This document shows positions 1 through 8,093 of a DNA stretch of 64,000 nucleotides, in pieces (the stretch's first letter is position 1; each line of letters starts with the position of its first letter). Made by a program: the position numbers and the translations under genes. The notes under the pieces are model-generated. The model searched no databases and was not told the DNA's origin. It worked only from the letters and a program-made list of their open reading frames with translations. Source of the DNA: CAYMGM01 sp964390005 (GTDB lineage Bacteria > Pseudomonadota > Alphaproteobacteria > UBA9219); NCBI GenBank assembly GCA_964390005.1, contig CAYMGM010000001.1, forward strand, positions 124,001 through 188,000. Reading direction: 5' to 3'.

Positions 1-483
1 AGCGTGGGGTCAATGTCCGAAGGGCGTTGTTTCCTGTCGTCGTATTTCTCGGGCTTGTCACCCAGCAGCGATGGCGTTTGCGCGCCCGCCAGCCACGTGA
101 CCTACCGCGAGGAAGGGGACAAGGTGATTTCCTGCCTTGGCGGCGTGCAGTTGAACTGTTTTCAAAAGGACGAAGCGGCGGCCTATCCCACGCCGTGCAA
201 AGGCCGCTATGTCGTGGGTGGTAAGCCCAACTATCTTTTTGAAGAGCCCATCGGCCTGAATGCCATCGATATCTTGGCTCAATTAAAGGCCGCAGGCGTC
301 ACCGCGCTCAAGATCGAAGGGCGTCAGCGCAGCCGCGCTTATGTCACCGAAGTCGTCAGCACGTTCCGCAAAGCGATTGATGCTTTGGCATCGGGGGCGG
401 GGCCGCTGGCGGCGAATAATTTAAAAGCCATCGCCGAAGGCGGGCGCGAAACCTTTGGAGCCTATAAGAAAGGATGGCGCTAA
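1..483 (+). CDS. ubiU: UbiU (peptidase U32 family), C-terminal part only
   Basis: Oxygen-independent ubiquinone hydroxylation protein; with UbiV it forms a [4Fe-4S] heterodimer that replaces the O2-dependent hydroxylases during anaerobic growth. The frame is open from base 1, so the gene starts left of the window and only about 160 residues are present. The fragment shows the family pattern: Cys in the SEGRC motif, a second Cys 17 residues later in GVCAPA, a third in the TPCKGRY motif, then KIEGRQRS and a C-terminal GAYKKGW. The Cys spacing matches the iron-sulfur ligands of E. coli UbiU as I recall them. The stop TAA shares one base with the ubiV ATG (TAATG), so the two are translationally coupled. 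Identification is firm; the missing part is upstream. Confidence 0.93.
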   Translation, partial: SVGSMSEGRCFLSSYFSGLSPSSDGVCAPASHVTYREEGDKVISCLGGVQLNCFQKDEAAAYPTPCKGRYVVGGKPNYLFEEPIGLNAIDILAQLKAAGVTALKIEGRQRSRAYVTEVVSTFRKAIDALASGAGPLAANNLKAIAEGGRETFGAYKKGWR

Positions 484-1520
484 TGGCCAAGACAACGACC
501 AAACCGGCAGGGGCCACCAAAGCCAAGAAAGCGGCAACGAAAGCCCCCAAAGCGCCCGCCAAAGCATCCGTTAAGGTGCGCACCGCGTCTTCAAAACCGC
601 CGCAGAAAGCCGCCAAGCCTTCCAAGGCGGGGCTGACGCTGGGGCCCGTTCTTTTCAATTGGTCGCCCGAGGTCTGGCGCGATTATTATTTTCGCGTGGC
701 CGACGAAGCGCCTGTCGATACGGTTTATGTGGGCGAAGTTGTTTGCTCTAAGCGTGAGCCTTTTTTCGAGCCCCACCGCCAAGCCGTGATCGAGCGTTTG
801 CAGCGGGCGGGCAAAACGGTTGTTTTGTCGTCGCTGGCGCTGATGACGACCGAGCGTGAGATCCAAAGCCTTCAAGAAGCGGCGGCGTCGGGCCTGTTGG
901 TCGAGGCCAACGATGTGGCCGCGCTTTCGGTCTTGGCGGGGCGTCCCTTTGTTGTGGGGCCCTTTATCAATGTTCTGAACGAGGGCGCGCGCGATTTTAT
1001 GACGCGGCAAGGGGCTGTGCGTATTGTCGTGCCGGTTGAGATCACGCAAAGCGCTGTCGCGCTGCTAGCCCAAGGGGCCAAGACCCCGCCGATTGAGATG
1101 CAGGTTTTTGGCCGTCAGCCGCTGGCGGTGTCGATGCGCTGCTATCATTCGCGGGCGCAGGGGCGCGACAAGGATCACTGCCGTTTGGCCTGTGCCGCCG
1201 ATGCCGACGGCCTTTCGATCGAGACGATGGATGGCCAGCCTATTTTGGCGGTCAATGGCACCTCGGTCCTGTCGCAAGGCTATGTGTTGCTGTTGGATGA
1301 AATGCTTGCCCTTCAAAAACAAGGTGTTAGCTATTTCCGTTTGATGCCGCATACCCAAGATATGGTCCAAATTGCGACGCTGTTTCGCGCCGTTTTGGAT
1401 GGCAAGGAATCGCCCGATTCGGCGCAGGAAAAACTGCGCCTGATCGTTCCAAATGTTCCTTTTATCAATGGCTTTATGCATACAGCGGCAGGCATGCGCT
1501 GGGTCGATCGGGCCTCATAA
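483..1520 (+). CDS. ubiV: UbiV, with a Lys/Ala-rich N-terminal extension
   Basis: Partner of UbiU in O2-independent ubiquinone synthesis. The ATG at 483 overlaps the ubiU stop; an in-frame ATG three codons upstream is less likely. Residues from about 50 on match the family: GEVVCSKR (first cluster Cys), then a C-x12-C-x3-C group in the segment beginning SMRCYHS and ending CRLAC, the expected [4Fe-4S] ligands. The first 50 or so residues are unusual: repeats of Lys, Ala, Pro and Thr resembling histone H1-type tails, not part of the known UbiV fold. It could be a nucleic-acid-binding or disordered tail. UbiT (SCP2 protein), the usual third component, is not in the window. Function is well supported; the role of the tail is unknown. 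Confidence 0.92.
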   Translation: MAKTTTKPAGATKAKKAATKAPKAPAKASVKVRTASSKPPQKAAKPSKAGLTLGPVLFNWSPEVWRDYYFRVADEAPVDTVYVGEVVCSKREPFFEPHRQAVIERLQRAGKTVVLSSLALMTTEREIQSLQEAAASGLLVEANDVAALSVLAGRPFVVGPFINVLNEGARDFMTRQGAVRIVVPVEITQSAVALLAQGAKTPPIEMQVFGRQPLAVSMRCYHSRAQGRDKDHCRLACAADADGLSIETMDGQPILAVNGTSVLSQGYVLLLDEMLALQKQGVSYFRLMPHTQDMVQIATLFRAVLDGKESPDSAQEKLRLIVPNVPFINGFMHTAAGMRWVDRAS

Positions 1521-1748
1521 AAGGCCCCTTCGATCCTTTTTGCACCCGCGAAGAGGACAAACTTATCCCCCTGTTTCACACTATCCACATGGCGACTCGC
1601 ATTCCCTTCCGGGGGGATCTGTGGCATTAATAATCTCCCTTCTGATCCGGGCTCGAATTGAACGCTGTTTTCTTTGAAAAAGCGTCCAAGGGGAGAGAAA
1701 ATTGGTTAAAGAACGTTACGTTTTCTTAACGTCTCTTTTTGTCTTTTT

Positions 1749-1762
1749 TTGATATGGATCAA
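1749..1762. promoter_or_regulatory. FNR/Anr-type binding site upstream of nrdD
   Basis: TTGATATGGATCAA is a perfect match to the consensus TTGAT-N4-ATCAA of the oxygen-sensing FNR/Anr/FnrL regulators. It lies 121 bases upstream of the nrdD start. As an activator site centred near -41.5 it would place transcription start near 1797. Anaerobic activation of a class III ribonucleotide reductase is the expected logic. Functional use is inferred. Confidence 0.8.
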
Positions 1763-1799
1763 GTCCGGGTACCATGTTTTGTGTTTACATACGACTTGT

Positions 1800-1815
1800 C
1801 ACCTAGATATAGTGG
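1800..1815. promoter_or_regulatory. Possible NrdR box upstream of nrdD
   Basis: CACCTAGATATAGTGG is a near-palindrome close to the NrdR-box core (CTATATATAG type), with one mismatch in the central ten bases. NrdR represses ribonucleotide reductase genes across bacteria. NrdR boxes usually occur as helically phased pairs, and I see no good second copy, so confidence is modest. Confidence 0.4.
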
Positions 1816-1882
1816 GTGATGAAAAAAATCTGTTGCTTCTTTTCCCCTCTCTCTGATTCGAAAACCCCTTGGAGGATGTTCA

Positions 1883-3886
1883 ATGTTGGATAACGCGACC
1901 GCCCGTGTCATTCCCTTCGATTTGCGCTCCGGTTCTTCCGATCGTGCAGCGCAGCAAGACGCGGGTACACGCATCAATTGCTCGCATACTGTCGAAGAAT
2001 ATCTCTCCAAGTCCGACTGGCGCATCAATGCGAACGCCAATGTCGGCTACAGCCATGCGGGTCTGGTGAACAATATCGCGGGGAAGGTGATTGCGAACTT
2101 CTGGCTGGATGAGGTTTATACCTCGGAGGAAGGCCGGGCGCACCGCGAAGGCGATTATCATATTCATGATCTGGACAGCCTGGCGGGTTATTGCGCGGGG
2201 TGGAGCCTGCGTCAGTTGCTCAGCGAAGGATTCAATGGCGTCACGGGCCGCGTTTCCAGCCGTCCGCCGCGTCACTTCCGCGAAGCTTTGGGCCAGATGG
2301 CGAACTTTCTTGGCATCTTGCAGTCGGAATGGGCGGGCGCGCAGGCTTTCAGCTCGTTCGACACCTATTTGGCGCCGTATGTTTTCCGCGACCAATTGGA
2401 CGATGTCGAGATCCGCAAGGCCATTCGCCAATTCGTTTATAATTTGAACGTTCCGGCGCGTTGGGGCCAGTCACCCTTTACGAACGTGACGCTCGACATC
2501 ACGGTGCCGGACGATCTGAAGGAACAGATGCCGATGGCGCGTGGCGACCATTTGTTCGCGCATCTGAAAAAGAACACGGATGAATTGCTGTGGATTGCCA
2601 AGCAGCGCCGTTCGTCGATCAAGTCGCTGACCGATATGACCTATGCCGACTTCGTGCCGGAGATGGAACGTATCGTTTTGGCTTACTATGATGTGATGAC
2701 CGAAGGCGACAGCACGGGGCAGCCTTTCACGTTCCCGATCCCGACCGCCAACATCACCGAAGATTTCGACTGGAACAGCAAAATCGCCGATGCTCTGTTC
2801 GAAAATGCGGCCAAAGTGGGCAGCACCTATTTCCAGAACTTTATCGGCAGCCAGTACACGCGCGGCATGAATGGCGAAAAGATTTCGAACCCGGAAGCTT
2901 ACAAGCCGGGCGCGGTGCGCAGCATGTGCTGCCGTTTGCAGCTGGATTTGCGCGAATTGCAAAAACGCGGCAACGGTCTGTTCGGATCGGCTGAAATGAC
3001 GGGCTCGATCGGCGTTGTGACGATCAACATGGCGCGTCTTGGCTATCGCTTCAAAGGCGATGAGGCGGGCTTGGTCGAAGAAATCTATCGCCTGATGGAT
3101 TTGGCCAAAGGCACACTTGAGAAAAAGCGCGTCTTTGTGAACGAAATGTTCGAACGCGGCCTTTATCCCTATACGCGCCGTTATCTGTCGTCGTTCCGCA
3201 ATCACTTCAGCACGATCGGCGTCAACGGCATGAACGAGATGGTCGTGAACTTCTCGGACGGCAAGGAAGATCTGACGAAAAAGGACGGCATTGATATGTG
3301 CTTGCGCCTTTTGGATTTGATCCGCGCGCGCTTGCGGTCGTATCAGGAAGAATCCGGCAACCTGTACAATCTGGAAGCCTCGCCTGCCGAAGGCGCGACC
3401 TATCGTTTTGCCAAGGAAGATCTGAAGCGCTTCCCCGATATCATTCAATCGGGCACGCATCCCAGCGTGTACTATACAAACAGCAGCCAGATCCCCGTCG
3501 GTCACACGGACGATCCGTTTGAAGCGTTGGATTTGCAGAACAAGCTTCAGTGCAAATACACAGGTGGCACGGTGCTGCACATGTATATGAACGAACGGCT
3601 TGATAGCGCCGATTCCTGCCGCCGTCTGGTGCGCACGGTTCTGGAAAATTACCAGTTGCCGTACATCACGATCACGCCGGTTTTCTCGGTTTGCGATACG
3701 CATGGTTATCTCAATGGCGAACAGCCGACCTGCCCGCATTGCGGCGAGAAAACACAGGTTTGGACACGCGTCATGGGCTACTTCCGCCCGGTGGACAGCT
3801 TTAACATCGGCAAAAAGGGCGAACATCGCGAACGTAAGCAGTTCACGCAAGAAGCGGCGATGAAGCACTGCGGCTGCTGCGAGTAA
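1883..3886 (+). CDS. nrdD: Anaerobic (class III) ribonucleoside-triphosphate reductase
   Basis: Reduces ribonucleoside triphosphates to deoxyribonucleotides using a glycyl radical, in the cytoplasm without oxygen. At 667 residues it has the catalytic core, the active-site Cys region in RSMCCRLQ, a C-terminal glycyl-radical motif RVMGYF (Gly at about residue 632) and zinc-binding cysteines in CPHCG and the terminal CGCC. The start has GGAGG about eight bases upstream. The N-terminus goes straight into the catalytic fold: I see no ATP-cone domain, so allosteric on/off control by ATP/dATP is probably absent. The activase NrdG is encoded 341 bases downstream, separated by a palindromic repeat. 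The FNR-type site upstream fits oxygen-controlled expression. Confidence 0.96.
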   Translation: MLDNATARVIPFDLRSGSSDRAAQQDAGTRINCSHTVEEYLSKSDWRINANANVGYSHAGLVNNIAGKVIANFWLDEVYTSEEGRAHREGDYHIHDLDSLAGYCAGWSLRQLLSEGFNGVTGRVSSRPPRHFREALGQMANFLGILQSEWAGAQAFSSFDTYLAPYVFRDQLDDVEIRKAIRQFVYNLNVPARWGQSPFTNVTLDITVPDDLKEQMPMARGDHLFAHLKKNTDELLWIAKQRRSSIKSLTDMTYADFVPEMERIVLAYYDVMTEGDSTGQPFTFPIPTANITEDFDWNSKIADALFENAAKVGSTYFQNFIGSQYTRGMNGEKISNPEAYKPGAVRSMCCRLQLDLRELQKRGNGLFGSAEMTGSIGVVTINMARLGYRFKGDEAGLVEEIYRLMDLAKGTLEKKRVFVNEMFERGLYPYTRRYLSSFRNHFSTIGVNGMNEMVVNFSDGKEDLTKKDGIDMCLRLLDLIRARLRSYQEESGNLYNLEASPAEGATYRFAKEDLKRFPDIIQSGTHPSVYYTNSSQIPVGHTDDPFEALDLQNKLQCKYTGGTVLHMYMNERLDSADSCRRLVRTVLENYQLPYITITPVFSVCDTHGYLNGEQPTCPHCGEKTQVWTRVMGYFRPVDSFNIGKKGEHRERKQFTQEAAMKHCGCCE

Positions 3887-3894
3887 GAAGAAAG

Positions 3895-4165
3895 CATTCG
3901 GCATTTGGCATTCAGCATTCGGGGTAAAAGAATGGGGGTGCTGAATGCCGAAAAGCTTGCGCCTTTCTGTCCCTTTCGTCATCCCCGCGACCTGTCTCGC
4001 CGAAGCGCGTAGCGCGTAGGGAGAAGGCGGGGATCCAGAGGGCCAGGACGAAAGCGCATAGGAAGAATGTCATTCTGTGCGCCGCCGGATAAACCGACTG
4101 GATCCCCGCCTCCGCGGGGATGACGAAAAAGGGAGAGATTTTCTCTGAATGCCTGAATGCTGATC
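3895..4165. repeat. Compound palindromic repeat between nrdD and nrdG
   Basis: This 341-base gap is filled by nested inverted repeats. The core has arms CGTCATCCCCGCG (3977-3989) and CGCGGGGATGACG (4113-4125), with inner arms GGATCCAG (4031-4038) and CTGGATCC (4098-4105): two copies of one extragenic palindrome in opposite orientation. The first copy has an enlarged loop with a GCGCGTA duplication. Around it sit repeats of the motif GCATTCGG/CTGAATGC (3895-3950 and 4145-4165), also partly inverted. This type of repeat is scattered in many proteobacterial genomes. It could form a strong RNA hairpin that protects or separates the nrdD and nrdG transcripts. A 105-codon ORF on the minus strand is an artefact of the palindrome. 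Confidence 0.8.
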
Positions 4166-4227
4166 TGTTTTGCGAAACCTTTGCTCGCGGGCGGACGATG
4201 CCCTTGATCCTATTCTGTTGATACGCC

Positions 4228-4950
4228 ATGACGACACCTTGCCTTTACGAGATTATGCCGTTTACGCTTTTGGATTTTCCGGGCGAGATGGCGTGCGTCG
4301 CGTGGTTTTCGGGATGCAATATGCGGTGCGTGTATTGCCATAACCCCGACATCGTTTTGGGGCAGGGGACAAAGAGCGACGACGAGCTTTTGTCTTTTCT
4401 GGAAACGCGCCAAGGTCGTTTGACGGGGGTTGTTTTTTCAGGGGGCGAAGCGACGCTTTACAAAGGCCTGCGCGGCTTGATTGAAAAAGTCAAAGCCATG
4501 GGCTTTAAGATCAAGCTTGATACCAATGGAACGCGCCCTGCCGTTGTCGCCGATCTTTTAGCGGCGGGGCTTTTGGATTATGTCGCGCTGGATTACAAAA
4601 GCCCGCGCGTTTTGATGAAAGCGATCACCGGCAACGATAAATATTGGGACGATTTTCAGCAAAGCCTCGGTCTGCTGATCCAGGCTTCTGCGGCGGGGAT
4701 GGGCTTTGAAGTGCGCACCACGGTGCATCCTGATTTAATGGATGTCGAAGCCCTTGCCGCCATCATCGATGATTTGGATCGCCAAGCTTTTGCCGGGACC
4801 TATTACATTCAAAATATTGCTTCGACGGGCGATAAGACCCTTGGCGGCATTGCCGAGCCCAGCGGCCAGTTGGCCCGCGACAAGCTGCCTGTGCCGCGCC
4901 ATTTTAAGCTGGCTTATCGCAATTTCACCGACCCGCCTGCACAGAAATAG
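4228..4950 (+). CDS. nrdG: Anaerobic ribonucleotide reductase activating protein (radical SAM)
   Basis: Radical S-adenosylmethionine enzyme that generates the glycyl radical on NrdD. The CxxxCxxC cluster motif is visible in SGCNMRCVYCHN at about residues 29-40, followed by FSGGEAT and LDTNGT, both typical of the family. At 240 residues it is the length of the pflA-like NrdG group found in many non-enteric bacteria. It lies on the same strand as nrdD after the palindromic repeat. No clear Shine-Dalgarno precedes the ATG. Assignment as NrdG rather than pyruvate formate-lyase activase rests on the nrdD neighbour. Confidence 0.93.
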   Translation: MTTPCLYEIMPFTLLDFPGEMACVAWFSGCNMRCVYCHNPDIVLGQGTKSDDELLSFLETRQGRLTGVVFSGGEATLYKGLRGLIEKVKAMGFKIKLDTNGTRPAVVADLLAAGLLDYVALDYKSPRVLMKAITGNDKYWDDFQQSLGLLIQASAAGMGFEVRTTVHPDLMDVEALAAIIDDLDRQAFAGTYYIQNIASTGDKTLGGIAEPSGQLARDKLPVPRHFKLAYRNFTDPPAQK

Positions 4951-5068
4951 ATATAAAACAAAGACTTATGTTGTTTTCTGTGAGAGCCGCGCCTTTATTC
5001 ATTTGTTCTCAATAACTTATTGCTAGACTGCGCTAAGAGTAGAGATTTTTATTTTTTGAGTTATTGCG

Positions 5069-6814
5069 ATGAACAAGGCCAAGCTTTTAGCTTCATGCGC
5101 ACTTGCCGGGACTTTGATCGCCGCTCCTTTTACGAGCGCGCGCGCGGTCGATCCGTCGGCACCGCCGCCCGATCCTGAAAAACAGCTCATTCACAGCTAT
5201 AACCAGCATGTCAAAGTCACGCAGCAAATCCTTCAGCGTCAAATCAGCGGCAAAACAGCGGGCGCGTTTGACGATGGTCAGATTCTGAAAGGTGTCTATG
5301 CCGGTGGTGGCATGGCCGCAGGCAACGAAGCCGCGATTGCGACGGCTTTTCACGATTTAACCATTATGGCCAAAGCGCTTGAGAAAAACGGCGGCGATCT
5401 GAAAGGCGCTGTTGATGTCGTGACGGCGTATCAAAACAATCCGGCGCGCGCCTATCAAGAAGGCGTGGGCAACATGCGCGCGTTTGATGGCGCGGTGGGG
5501 GCGTCGGCGGGCGCCGAGACGATGATGTTTGCGCATAGCAGCAACCATTATCTCGGCCCGATGAATTTTTCGAACGAGCTGGTACAAAAAGGCCCTGACG
5601 GCAAGCCGTTGTTTATGAATATCGGGCAGGGCTTTCAAAATGGCTTTGAGACTCTTTCGGGCCACAATGCCAGCGAATGGAAAACAATGATGGCGGCGGC
5701 GGCCAATCCGACGCAAGCGATCGCCAAGTTTGTGACGGCAGCCGTTGATAAAGGGGGAAACCTCAAAGAAGCCTATAATGCCGTCAGCGGCGCGGATAAA
5801 GGCATTGTACCGCGCGGCATGAATATCGGCATGTTGGATGATTCCGTCGCCGGGCGCAATCACGCGCAAGTGGGGTTGGATCCGGCCAAATTGGCCGCCG
5901 AGAATAAAACGCCACTGTCGATTGCGCTGACAAAAATCAACCCGGACGGAACGCCTGAGCGCGTGATGATGGACAAGTTTTCATCGCCTCAGGAAATGCA
6001 TGACCGCGGAATCGATGCCTGTCGTATTATGGGAATTGCAGATAATGCGACGACCCAAGGCGCGAAATTCTATGATGCGAAAATGGGTTATGCCATTCCC
6101 ATTGATGGGGCGGGCAAGGCCGATACATATGTCGTTATGGGCCCCGCGCCGGAAGATAAAGGAGTCTCGCAAACATCTGTCGGCAAAATAACCGGCAAAC
6201 TGATCGATAATTTTTCATGGGTGATGACCGAAGACCGCGGTCAGGCGAACAAAATCATGGAATGGGGCGAAAAAACATCGGCGCAGAATGAAGCCCTTTA
6301 CAACAAACTTCAGCAAGAAGGTAAAATCGTTTATTTCGGCGCACCTGCAGGGGCCAAGGGGTTGGCGTCGACAGAAATGAGTTCAGAGAAAATCAACGCG
6401 CAGATGAAGGCGACCTATGAGAATATCGTTGAAAAATATGGTATTCCCGCGCTTCAAAATATGGGGTTGGCAAAAGACAACCTCGGCGCGCGGCCTCATC
6501 CTCCTGCCGCGTGGGATGCGCCTGCGAAATACGGCCAAGACCAGTGGTATGACAAGGTTATGAAGGGTGGCACGCCAGAAGAAAAGGCGCTGCTCGATCG
6601 CTATGGTTTGTCCAAGGACAAGGGGAACCCTGCGGCGGAGACGTCGCAAACCACTCCGCCAGGCGACGCTCAACGGCGACACGGTTATAACCAGATGAGG
6701 TTGGAAGCCGCGCATAAGGCTCCGGCGGAAGCGCCTTCCGAAGGTGAAAGCCAGAAAAAAGTGGCCGAAAACGCAGCCAAACCGCGCCCCTTTGTCGCTC
6801 AGATGGGGCTGTAG
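5069..6814 (+). CDS. Exported protein of unknown function, 581 residues
   Basis: Not recognised. The first 26 residues form a clear Sec signal peptide (Lys-rich start, hydrophobic core, cleavage after SARA), so the product is periplasmic or secreted. The mature part is rich in Ala, Gly, Lys and Asn with a single Cys, and has no membrane helix after the signal. Long stretches look alpha-helical; the last 70 residues are Pro/Glu/Lys-rich and probably flexible. A separate transcription unit is likely, since 118 AT-rich bases precede it. It is followed by another unrecognised protein in the same direction. Coding is certain by length, signal peptide and codon use. A toxin, enzyme or surface protein cannot be told apart from sequence alone. 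Confidence 0.85.
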   Translation: MNKAKLLASCALAGTLIAAPFTSARAVDPSAPPPDPEKQLIHSYNQHVKVTQQILQRQISGKTAGAFDDGQILKGVYAGGGMAAGNEAAIATAFHDLTIMAKALEKNGGDLKGAVDVVTAYQNNPARAYQEGVGNMRAFDGAVGASAGAETMMFAHSSNHYLGPMNFSNELVQKGPDGKPLFMNIGQGFQNGFETLSGHNASEWKTMMAAAANPTQAIAKFVTAAVDKGGNLKEAYNAVSGADKGIVPRGMNIGMLDDSVAGRNHAQVGLDPAKLAAENKTPLSIALTKINPDGTPERVMMDKFSSPQEMHDRGIDACRIMGIADNATTQGAKFYDAKMGYAIPIDGAGKADTYVVMGPAPEDKGVSQTSVGKITGKLIDNFSWVMTEDRGQANKIMEWGEKTSAQNEALYNKLQQEGKIVYFGAPAGAKGLASTEMSSEKINAQMKATYENIVEKYGIPALQNMGLAKDNLGARPHPPAAWDAPAKYGQDQWYDKVMKGGTPEEKALLDRYGLSKDKGNPAAETSQTTPPGDAQRRHGYNQMRLEAAHKAPAEAPSEGESQKKVAENAAKPRPFVAQMGL

Positions 6815-6923
6815 AGTCCATTAACCATGAGTTTTCCTTGATGCTTTCAACAAGCATCGTCTAGAAAGAAGATCGGTCATTAAGGAAAAAAATAGTGGCG
6901 GCCGATTTATTTAAGGAAAACAT

Positions 6924-8090
6924 ATGTCTCAGCTCCCTTTATCGGAAGGCGCTTTGTCCGATGTCGCCGACATGGCGGAATTGCTTGCCGAAACGGTTCA
7001 GACTGTCGCCAAAGAATGTGGTCGCCCCCCTGATGAAGTTTTGCCTGCCATTTTAAACGAGCTGGAACGGCAAACCCGTCTGATCGTCTCGCCACCTGTT
7101 GTCGTGAGCGCGCCCGAAGCCCCTGCAAAAACGGTGCGCCCGCCCGCAGCAAAATCTGCGCCGAAACCGGTTACCCCGCAAGTTGTCGTTAAAGAAGAGG
7201 TTGTCGGTAAGAAACCGGTTTTAGAGGCCGCGAGCAATCAAGAAAACCTGACAGAAGAAAACAGGCCCGAGATCGAAGCGCATGTCCGGCAAGCTTTTCA
7301 AGACGTGCGTCGGGCCAATCCATCCATGAATAATCGAGAATTGGCTCAAGTTTTTGGAACGAATGCGCAGATTATCGCCGGTATTTATATGACCAACGCG
7401 GCGCTGCCGCGAAGCTTAGGCGCGCGCGACGGCGGGGGGATTGCGCCTTTGTTCCGAAAGAACTTCCCGGCTGTTTATGCGCTTCATGCCGAAGCGCTGA
7501 AGGCTTTTGATTATTTGAATGCGCAAGCTTCGCAGGAAAAAGGTGCTGCGCAGAAAGTCCGTGTGACCGTTTTGGCGCCTGCCACGCGTAGCCAAGTTCA
7601 AAGGTCAGCGACTGCTTGGCGTCAAACCGTTGAATCTATCGAGCAAGGCGGCCTTACGTTGTCTCATACACTTGATGTAGCGCGGCAAGCTGGGACAACG
7701 ACGGCGGCGCGTAAGCCAGCACTTTCTCAATCCACGGATAAAAAGGCTATGCCTTCGGCGCAGGCACCGCTGCCGCGTCCCAAGCGCCCCACGACGCCGC
7801 TTGAGGCTTTGCGGCAAGAGATGTCCGTTTTTGTCGCCGAGATCATACACAACAACGTTTTGCCTGACTTGCCCATGGGGGAAGGTGGAGCCGGAACGTT
7901 GCTTGAGGCCATCCGAAAAGGCGATCCATCCGTTTCGCTTGAAAATTGCTATCAGGTTTATCGGACGCTTTGCGATGCTTGCGGGTTGCAGCCCGATCGG
8001 AAAAGAACGGCCTTGGATATGCGTGCCTATATGATCCGCCGCACGTTTACCGACGTCGGTCGCGCTGAAGGCATCGTTTTGGGATCGTAA
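6924..8090 (+). CDS. Hypothetical cytoplasmic protein, 388 residues
   Basis: Not recognised. No signal peptide or membrane segment. The layout by eye is an acidic helical N-terminus (1-55), a Pro/Ala/Lys/Val-rich linker (56-110), a helical middle region (110-220), a second low-complexity linker (240-290) and a C-terminal helical domain. Such linker-separated domains suggest an adaptor or regulatory protein. AAGGA lies eight bases before the ATG. It follows the exported protein at 5069 by about 110 bases and ends three bases before the convergent DUF58 gene. Both upstream genes are unknown, so no function is proposed. Confidence 0.8.
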   Translation: MSQLPLSEGALSDVADMAELLAETVQTVAKECGRPPDEVLPAILNELERQTRLIVSPPVVVSAPEAPAKTVRPPAAKSAPKPVTPQVVVKEEVVGKKPVLEAASNQENLTEENRPEIEAHVRQAFQDVRRANPSMNNRELAQVFGTNAQIIAGIYMTNAALPRSLGARDGGGIAPLFRKNFPAVYALHAEALKAFDYLNAQASQEKGAAQKVRVTVLAPATRSQVQRSATAWRQTVESIEQGGLTLSHTLDVARQAGTTTAARKPALSQSTDKKAMPSAQAPLPRPKRPTTPLEALRQEMSVFVAEIIHNNVLPDLPMGEGGAGTLLEAIRKGDPSVSLENCYQVYRTLCDACGLQPDRKRTALDMRAYMIRRTFTDVGRAEGIVLGS

Positions 8091-8093
8091 AAG

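Larger units (their letters stand above)
1521..1882. other. Intergenic region between ubiV and nrdD
   Basis: A 362-base gap with no convincing gene. Besides the FNR-type and NrdR-type sites listed separately, it holds an AT-rich imperfect inverted repeat (about 1704-1730, arms GTTAAAGAA and TTTTCTTAAC) followed by a T-rich run to 1750, which could act as a weak terminator for ubiUV. A short hairpin lies at about 1663-1684. Short ORFs here lack ribosome-binding sites. Confidence 0.6.

Noticed and set aside
2471..3982. 503-codon ORF antisense to nrdD
   Set aside because: Nonsense composition rich in His/Arg/Ala, no ribosome-binding site, opposite a fully conserved nrdD. It is a byproduct of codon bias.
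3912..4229. 105-codon minus-strand ORF in the nrdD-nrdG gap
   Set aside because: It is produced by the palindromic repeats and has no ribosome-binding site or known family.
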